A stretch of 64,000 bases of DNA. Origin: Amia ocellicauda. Lineage: Eukaryota; Chordata; Actinopteri; Amiiformes; Amiidae. Shown here piece by piece: positions 45,911-58,447 of this stretch. The notes beneath the pieces are model-generated. The model saw nothing but the letters and a program-made list of their open reading frames with translations. It had not been told where the DNA came from and made no database searches. Position 1 is the first letter of the stretch. The number at the start of each line of letters is the position of its first letter. Made by a program: the position numbers and the translations under genes. The stretch is from the NCBI RefSeq assembly GCF_036373705.1, contig NC_089869.1:14519676-14583675 (forward strand), in the 5' to 3' direction.

Positions 45911-48700
45911 TCGGAGGATATGTAAAACTTCTACATGATCAGTGCAGTAATACTGCAGTGAGAATTTAGTTCCCCTGGCCTCTCTGACCTGTGAAGATGT
46001 ATGCCATTTGAATTAAACAAATTGAGTAAATTGATACTTTGAGCCACCTGCCAGTGATGCATCGTTAAAACAGTAATTGATGTTGGCTTTCCATTAGTGA
46101 GATGGAAAAAAAAATCATGTGATTGCATTTGGAATTTGCAGTTGGTGGATGGGGTGAAATTTTGTTTAATCTGTTTCCTGTCACTAGGTTTTGTACTTTG
46201 AAACCCACTGTCTATATTCACATATGCAATGTGATCAAAACTGAAAAACTGTGTAAACAACCATTTCTAACACATTTAAAGCAGAGGCATATTTCACTTC
46301 TTCTAGAGAAACATGGTTAAATAGCTTTCATTCAATTTCAGACCTTCATTACTTTATCAAATTAAGTATACAATTAGTAATATTTGTTTAAAATTAAGTT
46401 TTCTTCAGGAATCAAGCTGTCGCTAATTGAAAGATATTTACCAAACCTTTTGGGCTTGAAGACTATGGAATGTTCAGATAACTAATATGTTGGCAATAAT
46501 ATTTTAAGATCCACAGAAACATGTGGGTAAGACCTTAATATATGTGATATGACACATAGTGCTGCTAGTAGGTCCTTATCATTAACATATGTTTGTTTTT
46601 CTTGACTTATCAATATGTGCAATCACTGATTGAAGATCATGTGTAATAATATTGTGATAAGTCGCCCAAAAGTGAATGTAAGATTGTTGTCCTTCCTGAA
46701 TTAATGAAACCTGTACTTTGAGTCAAACCATTAGCGCACATGGCAGGAAACCACAGAGCAGCAGGTTTATATCCCTTCTCCCCAGTGAGATAGTTTGCTA
46801 ATTTAAAGATTGACCTGTGTGACATCTGGAAGGCACTCAGTGTTTCTCACAATGCTGAAAAATGAAGACAATCACTGATGATGTAACTGACAGGACAGCT
46901 GGTGTCAGGGGAACCTGCACAGTTTTCCAGCTCCGAGATCCCAGGGCTCCCTGGGAGGCACTTTGTAATGGAGTCAGGTTACTGCAGTCTGAGGAAAAGT
47001 GCTAACATAGAGCTAGTTCTGCTGTTTGTTTCTCCAGTACATAAAGGAAATGTTTTCTTTCTGGTTGAGTAAGTGGTAAAAGTATGTCTCAGTTGGCACG
47101 CACAGATGCAGGCTATATTTGAAAAATCTCTCTTTCCTTGGCACTTTTCTCCCTCGATTAGAGACTACAGTCCCACTTTACTCCCAGGCAGACTATAAGA
47201 ACTGCACTGGCCCACAGTGCAATCCTATAGAGGGAGGAGTTTGGGGAGCAGAGAGCCAAGGATCCTTACAAGGCATTTCTGGGAAACCAGAGAATCTGTG
47301 GTGGATGCCGACGGTGAAATAAATATAATTTTGAATATGATCATAAGGAGTTTTGGAAGATATGGACAGAATGCAGAAGTCACACACAGTAAAAAAAAAA
47401 AACTGCATCAAACATGTCTTGAAATTTGTCACACTTTGGCTGTTCTTGCTGTTTAGATTGTTTGTTCCAAGGGATCCCAGAACAGGGGGCAGCATTGTCC
47501 GATTACCTTTCCCACAATAAAAGGAGATTGATGACATACACAATACTTTACTGTTTAGTGACATCATCTCTCACTAGGATTTTAAGGATCCAAATGAAGC
47601 CGTACCAAAAAAAACTAAGCCATTGTTAAATATGGAGAAAACGTGGCCTCGGATCACAGCAGGCTTGCTGCACAGAAAGTGAGCTGGTCTTGCTTTCTCT
47701 GGTGTGGTTAACTGTTTTACATGCTGATCCCCACTTGCTCACACAGGCGAGAGGAACGACATAGAACTGAGAGGGGACGGAGTGCGTTCATTCACAGAGG
47801 GAAGCCTGAACACTGGGAGGTGTAAATTGAGAGAAGCCATTCTCTTGGTTTGGGGGTAATTGTCCAGACAGTTGAAGTAGTACAAGTGTGTCCTTTCATA
47901 CAGTACATGAAACATCTGTAGCAAAGCTCCATGTCAAAATGCTGTCTTGTATTCAGCTGCAGTCAGTAGTCTGTGGTGGATGAGGCTCATCCTGAGTTTT
48001 AGGCAACAAAATGAGCTGCAGAACAACTGTAAAATCATGTCCCATTGCCTGTGCAAAGAGCAGAAAAAAGTGAAGAACAAGGTGGGGAAACCCTGGGGAC
48101 CCTGTGTAAAAGCACACCGGCTGTGTTCAGTGATTTTGATGAGATCTCCAGATGGGCAGAGTGAATTAAGTCTCCCTGTTGCTCAGCCCCCATGAGCACA
48201 ACTAGCCCTCCGGTCACCCATGCCTGTTGCTGCTTTTCTTAAGGTGGACTCTTATGAATTATTTTAAATAACATCCTAATAAAAGGTTGACAAAGCCTTT
48301 CACATGTGTCCAAACTGTTCTCAAAAATCAGCACCTTAGGACAACAGGAAAATCTACATCTATAACACTCATGACTCAGGGCTGTTCTGCTGCTTGTTAC
48401 TGCTGTAGTGCATTGCATGTTCCAGTTTCAGAGGACAACGTTTATACTAATATAGTCAAACAGCCCCGCACACACCACATGCCTCTGTGTAGCATACTTT
48501 CCTGTTTAGGCAGGAAAGGGAATTGCCTAGACCTGCAAAACCTTACAGAATAACACGGAAAAAAACTATTACAATGCATGGGGGAAATGTTTTAATCTCC
48601 ATTTGATATCTCATGATACTCCTATGTGGGTTTTCTCTGAATTATACATTCTGTAAAAACAAAACCATAAATGGAATGTTAGACTGTCCCAGACTTCTAA
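45911..48700. other. Intergenic, no gene recognised
   Basis: Short frames only. An overlapping pair of frames on opposite strands at 47.2-47.6 kb shows no recognisable domain. The right end abuts the probable 3' end of marveld1. Confidence 0.5.
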
Positions 48701-48748
48701 AAAACGTTTTAATGTGGAATACTTTTTCTTATTCTTTTTTTTTTACAA

Positions 48749-48754
48749 TTTATT
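48749..48754 (-). terminator. Candidate marveld1 polyadenylation signal
   Basis: TTTATT on the plus strand reads AATAAA on the minus strand, about 590 bp downstream of the marveld1 stop codon. Other AT-rich signals nearby could be used instead. Confidence 0.4.
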
Positions 48755-49339
48755 ATTTTAAACAGTTCAAATGTTTCATTACATCCTGTGCTACTGCATA
48801 TTATATGTATTGACAAAAGCACCAGTGAAAATCCATGTTGTGCAGTCTAAAAGAGCATAGAAATACAGGATACTATTGCTTGGCACACAAATCACACCAT
48901 GTTACCAAGGAATGTTGCTTGTCAGAAAAGACAAACATTTCTGTTATCTTTGTGCCGTCTAACATTTGATACTTGTATTTTTTTCCCCTAGGCTTTCGAA
49001 ATCTTTAAGTTTATAACGTTCTCAATGTGTTATAAAACCAGCCTTATAAAACCAACATTTTCTTGATTCAGAAAACAAAAACTTTTGATTAAAACATTAC
49101 GGTTTTGATTAGTTGTAGAAACACTAGATTAGGTGACATCAACATCAAACATCAACAAACCTAATGGCTAATGAAATACAGAGTGAGGGACAAAGATTCC
49201 GCCTTAAGAAAAGCCCTTTTTTTTGCTGAATGCCAACTGTGCACAGCCAGAAGAAGAGTCTCTCCCTCTGTTTCTATGAGGTTTTTGTGTGAAGTCAAGC
49301 CACCTCCCTTTCTCCGCATGCCTTGTTTGTTTTAAAACA

Positions 49340-49840
49340 TCAGACCAGAGTCTGTTCTCCCCTGCACTTTCTGCAAACGCCATAAACGGCCGTTACAAGA
49401 TAGGCAGCAGCACAGAGGCAGGAGAAGACGGAGGCTGTGAGGTACACCTTGTACAGGCAGGAGTGCCTGTACAGCTCCAGAGTGCAGTAGCTGTTCTTCT
49501 CGGTCTTGTAGATCATTATGCCCAGGGCTGCGAAGAACAACAGAGTAGCTAACAGGTCATGTACCATGTTGCTTAGCAGCCAGCGCTCCCCACCCAAGAT
49601 GGGGACCAGGTCTTGCTTGTCCAGCAGCGTGAGGAAGTAGAGAGTGAGCGTCAGGAGCCAAAAGAGCACGGCCACAAATAGGACAAAGTGGATGGAGCCC
49701 TCATACTTGTTGGCAGCAATTGTGATCCACAGCCCGGCTCCCAGCAGGATTTGTAGGACCCTCAGGATCCCAATGAAGCTCTTGAGGAACTCCCTGTTGG
49801 TGCTCAGGTTTGTCCTCCTCACCGGTTGCTGAGGAGGCAT
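49340..49840 (-). CDS. marveld1: MARVEL domain-containing protein 1
   Basis: A single uninterrupted frame encodes 166 residues, close to the 173 of human MARVELD1, and the whole length aligns by eye: ILRVLQILLGAGLWITIA, FVLFVAVLFWLLTLTLYFL, DLVPILGGERWLL and CTLELYRHSCLYKVYL. Four hydrophobic segments at about residues 25-43, 50-72, 91-111 and 131-155 form the MARVEL four-pass membrane fold, with both ends predicted cytosolic. MARVEL proteins organise membrane microdomains and trafficking; MARVELD1 itself has been linked to the cell periphery, cytoskeleton and nucleus. The ATG at 49838-49840 opens the frame and precedes a short polar N-terminus. Upstream (49.85-50.1 kb) is a probable 5' untranslated/promoter region with purine-rich tracts on the minus strand. 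It is divergent from avpi1. The coding sequence shows no damage. Confidence 0.96.
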   Translation of the reverse strand: MPPQQPVRRTNLSTNREFLKSFIGILRVLQILLGAGLWITIAANKYEGSIHFVLFVAVLFWLLTLTLYFLTLLDKQDLVPILGGERWLLSNMVHDLLATLLFFAALGIMIYKTEKNSYCTLELYRHSCLYKVYLTASVFSCLCAAAYLVTAVYGVCRKCRGEQTLV

Positions 49841-50119
49841 TTCCCTAACGCTGGCTGGCTACAACAGTCACGGAAAACTCTGCCTTTGAAGACGATGGAA
49901 GATATCCAGAGAAGCCGTTATTACTGCCCCAGGGTTTTGAAATCAGTCTTGCTTGATTTCGTCTTTTCCGTTTCCTCTCTGCTTGCTGCTGAGTCCTGCA
50001 TCTCCTCCTCCCTTGCTTTTCTTCAGGGGGGTGGGGGAGTGTGTGCTGAGAGGGAGGCTGACTTGAAATTTAAAGCCATCTCCTCCTCTGCCTCCTCCTC
50101 CATCTCATAAGGGAACACT

Positions 50120-51800
50120 TCCTGGACTTTTGCAAACAAAGGGTCGGGGGTTGGGGGTTTGTCCATGTGTGCAGAAAGCAAGGGTTAGTGCCTTGATGGT
50201 TTCTGTGATCTGCTCTGCATTAGGCATGGCTGATCTCTCCATGAAAAGGACAGTATACAAGATCCGAAAGTTTTATTCCCACTCTCACTGGCTGAATTTC
50301 ACTGCTCCTTGATTTCTTTACACTATTCTATACTAAATTTCCACAGTTCATAGCAAGACGTTATAATAGATAAAATGCATTCTGAAAAACACTTATTTTG
50401 AGCATGAAACTCAGCTCTATGGTATTCAGATATAACAATTTTAGTTACCCTTCATTTATTGCCTAATAATACATTTATAAAGTATAATTCTGTTTCCCTC
50501 AAAGGAGTGATAATCTAAAAACAAGCAAATGCCAACAAATACTCTAAAGATGACGTACACAAACATGCTTTTCTAATCAGCAAGCTTTTAAGAAGAAACA
50601 AGAAGAATGCTGATTAAAGAGATTTTAAAGTACAGTCACTAAAGTGATGAAATAATATTTGTACTGAAAAGATTGCTGTGTCTGTTGCGCTGGGAGGTGT
50701 TGTTGCAGCAGTAGATCTGTGCTGCACATGACGTGTCAATGAAGGGCAGGATTTCCTTTGGGAGGAACACATATCAAAATAAGACATACGTTAAGGCGTG
50801 CCTGCTTAGTCAAAATACCGCCATCTCAGTAATGCCTGTTGTAATACCCTTTGAGTATCTTAGGGTGGTGGCAGGCTGGTGGTTTTGAAAATTTTACCTC
50901 AGCCTAAGAGAAGGGGCAAACCCTTTTCTGTGCACACTCATTAACATCTTTAGTAATAAATCACAACTTACAAAATAAGAAGCGGGAAAGAGGGATGCAA
51001 TGTCACACATGTCAGTATCCCCTGAAGCTAATGAAAAGGCACACGATGCAACAGTCCTGCAGGGCATGGTACATCAGGAAAGGCACTTGATCCTGTGCAG
51101 CTCAGGTCAGCAAACCACTTCCTGCCCGAGTTAATCCCACCTCTAGTTAACTCTCTGTTTTCTTTGCTTGCACAATCAAATTCCTTTCTGTTTTTGCACA
51201 TCATCAAGGATGCAGCAGGGACAGTCACAAAGCCCCAGAGTTATGTTTTACAAAATCCAGGGAAGTTGAATCTGCAGGACAAATATAAAAATGCAGTGTG
51301 TGAATGCAAAAATTAGATCGTATAGATATTTTGGTGATTGCAAAGGATCATGCATGGCAGGCATTGGAAGGTTTGTTTTTGCTTTCCTGCTGGGGGCTCA
51401 TAGCTTGAATTATGAAGATGCATTGTTGTTTTGTCACCATGTTTATTGGTATTGAAAGTGGTGTTGTAGTACAGAATAAGTGGTGCACAAAGCACCAACA
51501 TTACCCACTGTTGTTTACTTTGGATCTTTACCAAAGCATGGCTGGAATAAAACTTACCTTTATGTACTTGTTTGCTGAAATACTAACAATTGTACACTAC
51601 ATTTTCCATTGCACACAATTTTACACAAATCATGAGAAGATGTGCATTTCTGTAGTTCTGTGTATGTCATCATTTTCATAAAGGAGTGGCTGCTGATTAG
51701 GGTACGCAAGCACTAAGCAGGGGGAAGAAAAACACATGGCTAGCCAACTACAACAAGTACATCATGATTTTGTTGACTGTACACCAACCCTGTGGCGCTG
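50120..51800. other. Intergenic between divergent genes
   Basis: No gene recognised. This is the space between the start of marveld1 on the left and the avpi1 promoter on the right. Only short frames occur. Confidence 0.55.
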
Positions 51801-51819
51801 AGCTCAGAGCCCAGGCCAT

Positions 51820-51827
51820 TGACGTCA
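51820..51827. promoter_or_regulatory. Consensus CRE (TGACGTCA) upstream of avpi1
   Basis: The full palindromic cAMP response element TGACGTCA lies about 250 bp before the candidate TATA box of avpi1. It binds CREB/ATF factors. A functional role is inferred from position and from the known hormonal induction of AVPI1, not shown by the sequence. Confidence 0.55.
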
Positions 51828-51919
51828 GTACAGGATTACACCTTGTTGCTCGACGTGGCGCAGCAGCTGCCCAGATCTGGCCACGCCTTCCACGGCTACG
51901 GATTGTGCGCGAAAAAGCC

Positions 51920-52077
51920 CCGCCCAGTTCCTCACACGTTGGTGGGCGGGGACTCGGCGTTCCTCCGCTCTGATTGGTCAGGACGCGCTTGCCGGAGAGA
52001 ACGCAGAATAACTTTGTGTGTCTGCTGTGGGTCGCTGCACTGACAGGGCTAGAGACGGAGGAGAAGTTGCTATAAAG
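51920..52077 (+). promoter_or_regulatory. Candidate avpi1 core promoter
   Basis: A GC-rich patch in AT-rich surroundings holds a CCCGCCC and a GGGCGGGG box (Sp1 type), an inverted CCAAT box in CTGATTGGTCA, and a TATA box TATAAAG at 52071-52077. Order and spacing fit a vertebrate polymerase II promoter. Transcription would start near 52100. Confidence 0.65.
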
Positions 52078-52099
52078 GGGTCTAATTCATAGCTGTTAT

Positions 52100-52223
52100 T
52101 TATATGAAAAGAGAAATCCCTTCGAGGTAATGCAGATTGCCATTAAATACGACTCTATATAACCTTGGAGAGCGTTACAGTCTGTTCTATAAAAAAACTC
52201 AAATCTTCCTCCTTCGACATAGG
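52100..52223 (+). other. avpi1: Likely non-coding first exon of avpi1
   Basis: The stretch after the TATA box runs to a good splice donor (ATAGG/GTAAGAA, GT at 52224). There is no start codon context with an extended frame. The next acceptor (TCTGTGCAG) precedes the coding exon at 53890. The exact transcription start is not determined. Confidence 0.5.
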
Positions 52224-52229
52224 GTAAGA

Positions 52230-53880
52230 AAAAATGCATTGTTTTCTGTTGCAGTTGGAAAGGTGTTTGTGTGTATGTGTATAGATGTTACATGTTCCCT
52301 TTGAAACAGGAGCATTTTAGTATATAACTCACGTAACGAGTAGAGGACGAGACGTGTAGGAGATTAACCTTGCAGATTGCATGTAAACAGCTGCAGTAAG
52401 TGAAATGTGTGTTTTATCCTGTATGGTTCGTGTGCTGGTAATCGTGTTAAAAAGCATCACATACCGAACAGTTGAAATGCATAATGGCTGTACTACGTTT
52501 TGAGCGGCATTACTCTTGTCGCTGACACGGACACGGCAGCAACTACTGTGTTGTTAACAGACCGTTTAACATGCAACACATTTCTGTTTGGATGTGCGAC
52601 CTGGACCTGATTTTGTATTCAGTTCTACTGGTGCAACGCATATTTTTAATGAACACATCGGCCGTCTTTGCTCGCTTTTCCCAATGTCGCGATAATACTG
52701 TGGTCACGTTGTTGTTGCGCAGATGTGCGCTGCTCCGCCAATGGGATCGGCGGAATCCTGCAGATCTGCACAGAACTGCGGACATTTGCGCTGCTTGAAC
52801 ATGACCTATATTACCCCCTTGTATTGTAAGATTGTGTGTGGAGCTGTATATAAGCTCAATTATTATGCTGTTCATTAGACGTACATTAACCGGCTGCGTG
52901 CAGGGGGAAACAGTGTTAATCAGGGAAATATTGCATATATGCATGAAATGTATATGCAGTGAACAGTACAAAACACATTTCAGTGCATTGCAATACAACG
53001 TGCTAAGAAATTATCCATTTGGACACAAGCTGCTGTATGACAACTTTGAGTGGATTTGAATATTTTACTGGAGCTGAAAAGTTTTGGAATTTATAATCAT
53101 TGCTGTCATTATATTAAATGCTAATGAGAATTAGCAAGTATATGGTGAAACGGATAGAAACATAATTAAGGCCACCTGCTCAGTAATGGGCTTTGCTGTG
53201 GGTCTCCTTTCTTCATAAGAAGGTTTAAGGAAAGTCAAAAACAGCAGCAGGTCAACATGTCCTTTTTGTATGTTTCCGTCTGCTTAAAAGATCTCCAAGA
53301 GTCTAGATGGAGAATCTCCTCATCTCCTCTTGTCAGTGTTTTAGTTTTTCAAGCACTGTTACAGAAATACAACAGGGTGGTGAGTCTTTGCTGCAGTACA
53401 GCATTGCACAGACATTTGAAACAGAAGTTGTGTGGAGGAAGATGCCACATAACCTTCTACTTCTAAAATTCAATTTCAAGACCGAAAACAAGCATTACAC
53501 ATTCAAGGAATATATATGTATTCAACCATGCCTGCTTTGTGTTTCTTTGGCAGTGTTTTAATGGTGTAGATACACTAATCCACAGTTACAGCTCCCTGAT
53601 CAGGAATGTATCCGCTTTATGAGAACATGCACTGAATATACCATGTCTTTTATATTGTAGATAACATGAAACTTAGTATGATGTATCATGGGTAGTAATA
53701 TTGTAGTAAGTAGTAACCATTCAGAATAGGGCTGTTGTGCATTTGTTTGTTTATATTAATTTACTTTGAGGAAAATGAAAAGTTCCTTATAGCTACCCTT
53801 TGTGGGTTTGCCTAAAAAAATGTAAATGTTTTGAGTGTTCTGTGTAATGTGTCACAAGGGCAAGAGTTGACCGTGCATTG
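52230..53880 (+). other. Probable avpi1 intron 1
   Basis: The sequence between the presumed 5' non-coding exon and the first coding exon. No separate gene is recognised; the short frames within are not protein-like. Confidence 0.45.
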
Positions 53881-53951
53881 TCTGTGCAGGCTCGGTGCAG
53901 CAGTTCTGTGAGGAAGGCGAGAGACCGTGGCTGTGGGTCGTCCAGTGTGGG

Positions 53952-55595
53952 ATGGACGCCCCCGCCGGCCCCTCCCGGTTTTGGAGACTGTCGGAGCGCC
54001 GTAGCCGAAAAGCCGCCTCCCCCAACATCTTCCGGGGCATCAACCTGCGCCAACTACAGCGCCTCTTCCGGCAGTCGGGGGACCAGCAGGCCGAGCAGCG
54101 GGCACAGCTAATATGGGGGCACTCTGATGAGGCGGAGCTGGCACAGGCGCTGATTGGGCTTAGGGGGAGGAGCCGTAGGAACCGGCTCAGGACAGAGGGC
54201 ACTCGCGATGCCCTGGGACACAAGTGGCTCCATGCCTTTGGCCATCTAAGGTCAGTCTTCCTCATCTACCTCTCAGCTACATCTTTAGCCAGTCCATCAT
54301 AGCACTGAGAAAAACTCACACTTCAGGCATCAGTATGCCACTTTTGCTTTTTACTGACTCAAAACAAGGAACATCTTATGAATGTATAATTAAATGAAAA
54401 TTACATACTGGATTTACAGTCCATATTTCTATCAAATGCACTTTACACCAGAAGTATCAACTTGACAAAGTCCACAGAACCAGTTCGCACTGATCTAGTG
54501 TAGTCATGTTGATCTGAATGTCTTTATCTTTAAAAAAACAATAAAAAGCAAAGGTCAGGATTACTTGTGACGAAGGATGAAGCCGATCAAATAACCGGAC
54601 TAAACGAGTTTAATTCTGCTCATTGGAAAAGAGACAGTGGTGTGTCTTTATAGCTGCGTTAAAGCGCCAAGAAGTCTGTCTCAACAGCCTCCAGTGCTTG
54701 ATTTACTGATCCGTGACCTTCATGCGGCTGTGTTCGTTAGCAGTACAAGTTTTGTTTGAGTAACATTTTATTGTTGAAAGAGTTTAATCTAGTTTGTGTA
54801 AGTGAAGTAAAGGGTTGAGACTTAAAGAAGATAAGATTGATACACAAAACAGCTACCACTTTCTTTGTCCTGTAGCTATATGCATGATTATTTTTTCCCA
54901 TCGTGGATTGGGAGAAGAGATAAGAGACACGCGGAGGCAGAATATACAGCTCTGGAAAAATGGAGAGCACTGCAAAATTATCAGTTTCTCTTGTTTTACT
55001 ATTTATAGGTATGTGTTTGGGAGAAATGTTGTCAGTAGTTTATGGAATAAAACAAAAATGTTAATTTTACCCAAATTCCAAATAAAAATATGAATGGAAT
55101 GGAATGGCTGCCATACATACAGACAAATTTGCAGTGGTCTCTTAATTTTTTCCAGAGCTGTATAGCATTTGATGTGCCTTTTTGTGATTGGTGCTTTTGT
55201 AACGTTTTAAAATCTGCTCTGACGCATCTGTGCTAAATGGGAGAATAGGGCATGTTTTAATTAGCACTTTAATTCAGCTTTAGCACATTTAACCTATTTC
55301 CCCTAATGTAAACTGACATGTTTGGTCTGTCTTCTCCAGGATCAACGAAGGCCCTGCAAGAAAGAATAACGAAGAGGACGGGGAAGATTCAGTGAATGAA
55401 TCGACCGACTCCATTAATGCTAACACAGCCACAGACAGTTCCTGTGCAGGGCAGGAGGATGTCACCCTCACTGATGACAGACCACCGGACCCAGAGAGGC
55501 TCCAGCTAGCCAGTTCTGTGTGGAGCCGAGGGGGGGCCATGAGGCAGGAAGGCGAGAGGGATCCTGAGAGATACCTCCATCGCATCCTACACTGA
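53952..55595 (+). CDS. avpi1: Arginine vasopressin-induced protein 1
   Basis: Two coding exons: 53952-54250 (donor AAG/GTCAGT) and 55340-55595 (acceptor CTTCTCCAG), joined within an Arg codon to give 184 residues. The core SPNIFRGINLRQLQRLFRQS and GDQQAEQRAQLIW matches the most conserved part of AVPI1 (human 147 residues), and the C-terminus RYLHRILH matches human SYLHQIRH. ALGHKWLHAFGHLR also aligns. The fish protein has an extra acidic Ser/Thr-rich insert before the C-terminus. AVPI1 (VIP32) is a small soluble protein induced by vasopressin in renal cells and linked to MAP kinase signalling and cell cycle; its mechanism is unclear. The first ATG of the exon is chosen. A Tc1-derived MITE lies in the intron. 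Confidence 0.95.
54947..55160 (-). mobile_element. Tc1-derived MITE in avpi1 intron
   Basis: The ends CAGCTCTGGAAAAAT and ATTTTTTCCAGAGCTG are inverted repeats flanked by TA, matching the Tc1 element at 38426-40132. The left part is the reverse complement of that element's right end, and the right part the reverse complement of its left end (ATGGAATGGCTGCCATACA). It is therefore an internally deleted copy in opposite orientation. The 60 bp from TTTGGG (55016) to CCCAAA (55075) is inverted relative to the longer copy. Confidence 0.9.
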
Positions 55596-56690
55596 CAGCG
55601 GGTGAAATGCAACGTCCGCACAATCACTGCTGGTGGATTTCCTCCAGTTTGTGTGCAAGTGGGAGAGGGAGAGATAGTCATGTAGTGGATGGTTCATAAA
55701 ACACTATGTACCCAATGGTCTGTACTGTAATGAGTCATTGGTATATACTTCATGAAATTCTTATTCTTGATCAAAAACCAGCCTCATGACCTCCCAGTTT
55801 TCCTGTGTGCTACAGCTCCATACACCCCCAAAAACATAAATGAGGTCAATACATGTAAGACAGCAGACAATACAAATGCATAGTTTGATTCCTGAAACTA
55901 TATTTTCAGGGGATATGAAGCTGCTATTTGAATATTTCACAAGTGTATTTAGCCTCAACCAGCATTAAGCTCATTTATTTCAGTCCGTGGACAAATAAAA
56001 TTGAGTACTTTCTGCACACAGCTAGCAGACAACTATGAGATTAAAAATGTTTGTCAAAATATTTTGTCGCTGGCATTCATGGTTGACTGCTCCCCTCTCC
56101 TCCAGTTATGCTTCTTTTAAAGGGAGAAATGTGCAATAGGTGTAGGTAGGACAAAAATTGTGAGGGGAACAGTAAGACTAAATCAACTGCTGATCAATGT
56201 CCAAGAATGATCTTCCAATACATGTGCTGCAAATGTAAATGTATAAACACTAGTGATTGTTTTATTTGTATTTTAAATGGTCTTAAAATAAGGACACATT
56301 CCTCTGAGTGGGCTGTAATGTTTGGCTTTTATATTAATTTATAAAAACTGAACTTGAAAATCAACCTGGGATGTTCTCTGGGTACCCCAACATACAGGAG
56401 AGCTCCTATTTGATTAGAGTTTTCGTTATGGACTGACCAAATGCATTGATATGGGGCACATTACACTTGTAATGGTGTTGATTAGTTAGCCAGAGCATTC
56501 AACCACAGCCCAAAAAAGCCAGGCCAAGCCTCATCTATAAGCCTTCTTTAAAAGCAAAGCATGCACTTTAATCAGAAATAGAACTTGAAAAGCAAAATAG
56601 TTTTGAGTTCAAATGTATTTACGATTTATAGCTGGTATATGTATGTTTTGCAATAAAAATTATTTTGAAATCCATAATTCAATAATAAAA
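55596..56690 (+). other. avpi1: avpi1 3' untranslated region
   Basis: The sequence after the stop codon contains no further frame. AATAAA at 56652-56657 (CAATAAAAATT) is a good polyadenylation signal about 1.06 kb downstream of the stop. An earlier AATAAA near 55994 is an alternative. Confidence 0.55.
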
Positions 56691-56691
56691 T

Positions 56692-58440
56692 CCTCTTCTT
56701 TTGTATGAGTTGTTCCCTGCCTTACACAAGGGTGCCATTCCACAACTCTCCATCTAAGTCAGCATCACACTACTTGTACTGTACGTATGTCGGTAGTGTG
56801 TGTATCCCTCATTAGTGTTGTCACAGAAGCATGTGAGACTATTAAGGGTCTGTCTCAGAATCACAAGATCAATTGACTCAGAAAACTGGCTTTCAGTCAC
56901 ACCCACACAGCTCACACTTCTCTATACTTTGTGTAGTAAAAGTATGAAATCCATTCCCTTCATTCTGGTTATGTTCCTTGTACAATATGACCAGCTGGGG
57001 TCTGTGGTTCAGGCCACTGGAGAAACTCTAACCAGTCATAAGGCATCTAAGAATAACCTGGACCACAATTCCATATGAAAAACATATTGGGAAATATTGC
57101 TCCTGATATTTATATACTTATAACTTATTTTTTTATCTTTGGACACATTAGTTTTGTATTAACAAGTCTGTCTGGTAAGAAGAGAATAGAATTGTTCTTA
57201 CAAATAGTCACTGCTCCCTCTGGAGGACAGCAGAAGAATTGTCAAATTCCTGTTCTAGCATGCTTTTGCTCTTAAATGTATTTCAACCAAATCTGCAGCT
57301 CTGGTGTCTATTTCCCCTGTGTTCAGAGGCATAATAGACTAATACTGCTTTTCTAGAAGTCCACATCTAAGTTTTGAATATGTGGAAAATTAAAAGAATT
57401 AAGCTGCTGGTTAAATAATGTTATAAACTTAGGAGCATGAGCAGCCCCATTCCTAAAGCTTGGAGTAGTTTGACAGTAGATTTAGTTTCTGATAAAAAAT
57501 CTGTAACCAGGGAAGCTTGGAAAATACAGCTATTCAAGACTAGCTATCCACTAAACTGCAAAAAATGAACCAAAAGAAGACTAATGGTCACACTGATCCT
57601 CAGAAATTCTTATAGTTATTTCTCTGAATGGAAATTGATTGTATCTGACAGACTACAAGTGAACAAAGCCTTTACATGATACTAAAAATGTAAGCAGACT
57701 CCATCACGCACCAGTAAAATGAAAATAGCAAATAAAAGACCAGAGACGTGCTAGTAATGGAATACATTTGATTTCTGTTATATGTATTTCTTTCATTAAA
57801 TACATTACATACAAATTATACAGTGCATTGTCAGAACAATACATTTCAGGTCAGTTTGGTAGCTACAGCAGAAAATCTTTGTACAAAATAAAAATAATGG
57901 TTCATCCTTCGCAAGAGAGAAAAAAAAGCAACAAGGGGATGCTTCACTGAGGGAACAGGCAGCTCCCCTCATGTACAGTACCAATATATCCCTGGTCTCC
58001 CCTACAGAAGGTCTATTTCAGTGTTCCCACGGTGCCGTGTGTTAATCCAGTTTTCTGAAGATATTGTGGGTAAAAAAAAGTTCCCCTTGTTGCTAGGAGT
58101 AGAATCAGATGCATGCACATGGCTCGTTTGCCACAGGCAGCCCTGCAAACTGCCCAGGATATAGAGTATAGACAAGACATGCCGTAACCTCAGCCAGACA
58201 GCAGTTTCCTCCTCATAGGAGCTCAGGAATCAGGATCTCATGGTGCCTCGGCTAAAGGTACCGAAACTGAAATCTCTACTGCACATAACAGTGCCTTTCA
58301 TGTAATGGCAATGGCAAGGCAATTTTTTGGTTTTACAACCCCAGTGTAAACCTTTGCACTTGTATTTTTACCTCCCGCTCCCACATAGACACAGGAGAAC
58401 AGACTGCGGGATGTGAATCGTGTTTTTGAGCCAGCAGTAA
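56692..58440. other. Intergenic between convergent genes
   Basis: No gene recognised between the 3' ends of avpi1 and pi4k2a. Frames of 60-90 codons at 56.8-57.3 kb lack any domain or splice context. Confidence 0.5.
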
Positions 58441-58447
58441 ATAGTGT

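Noticed and set aside
53793..54265. Minus-strand frames of 86 and 137 codons over avpi1
   Set aside because: Shadows of avpi1 coding exon; the plus strand matches AVPI1 and has correct splice sites.
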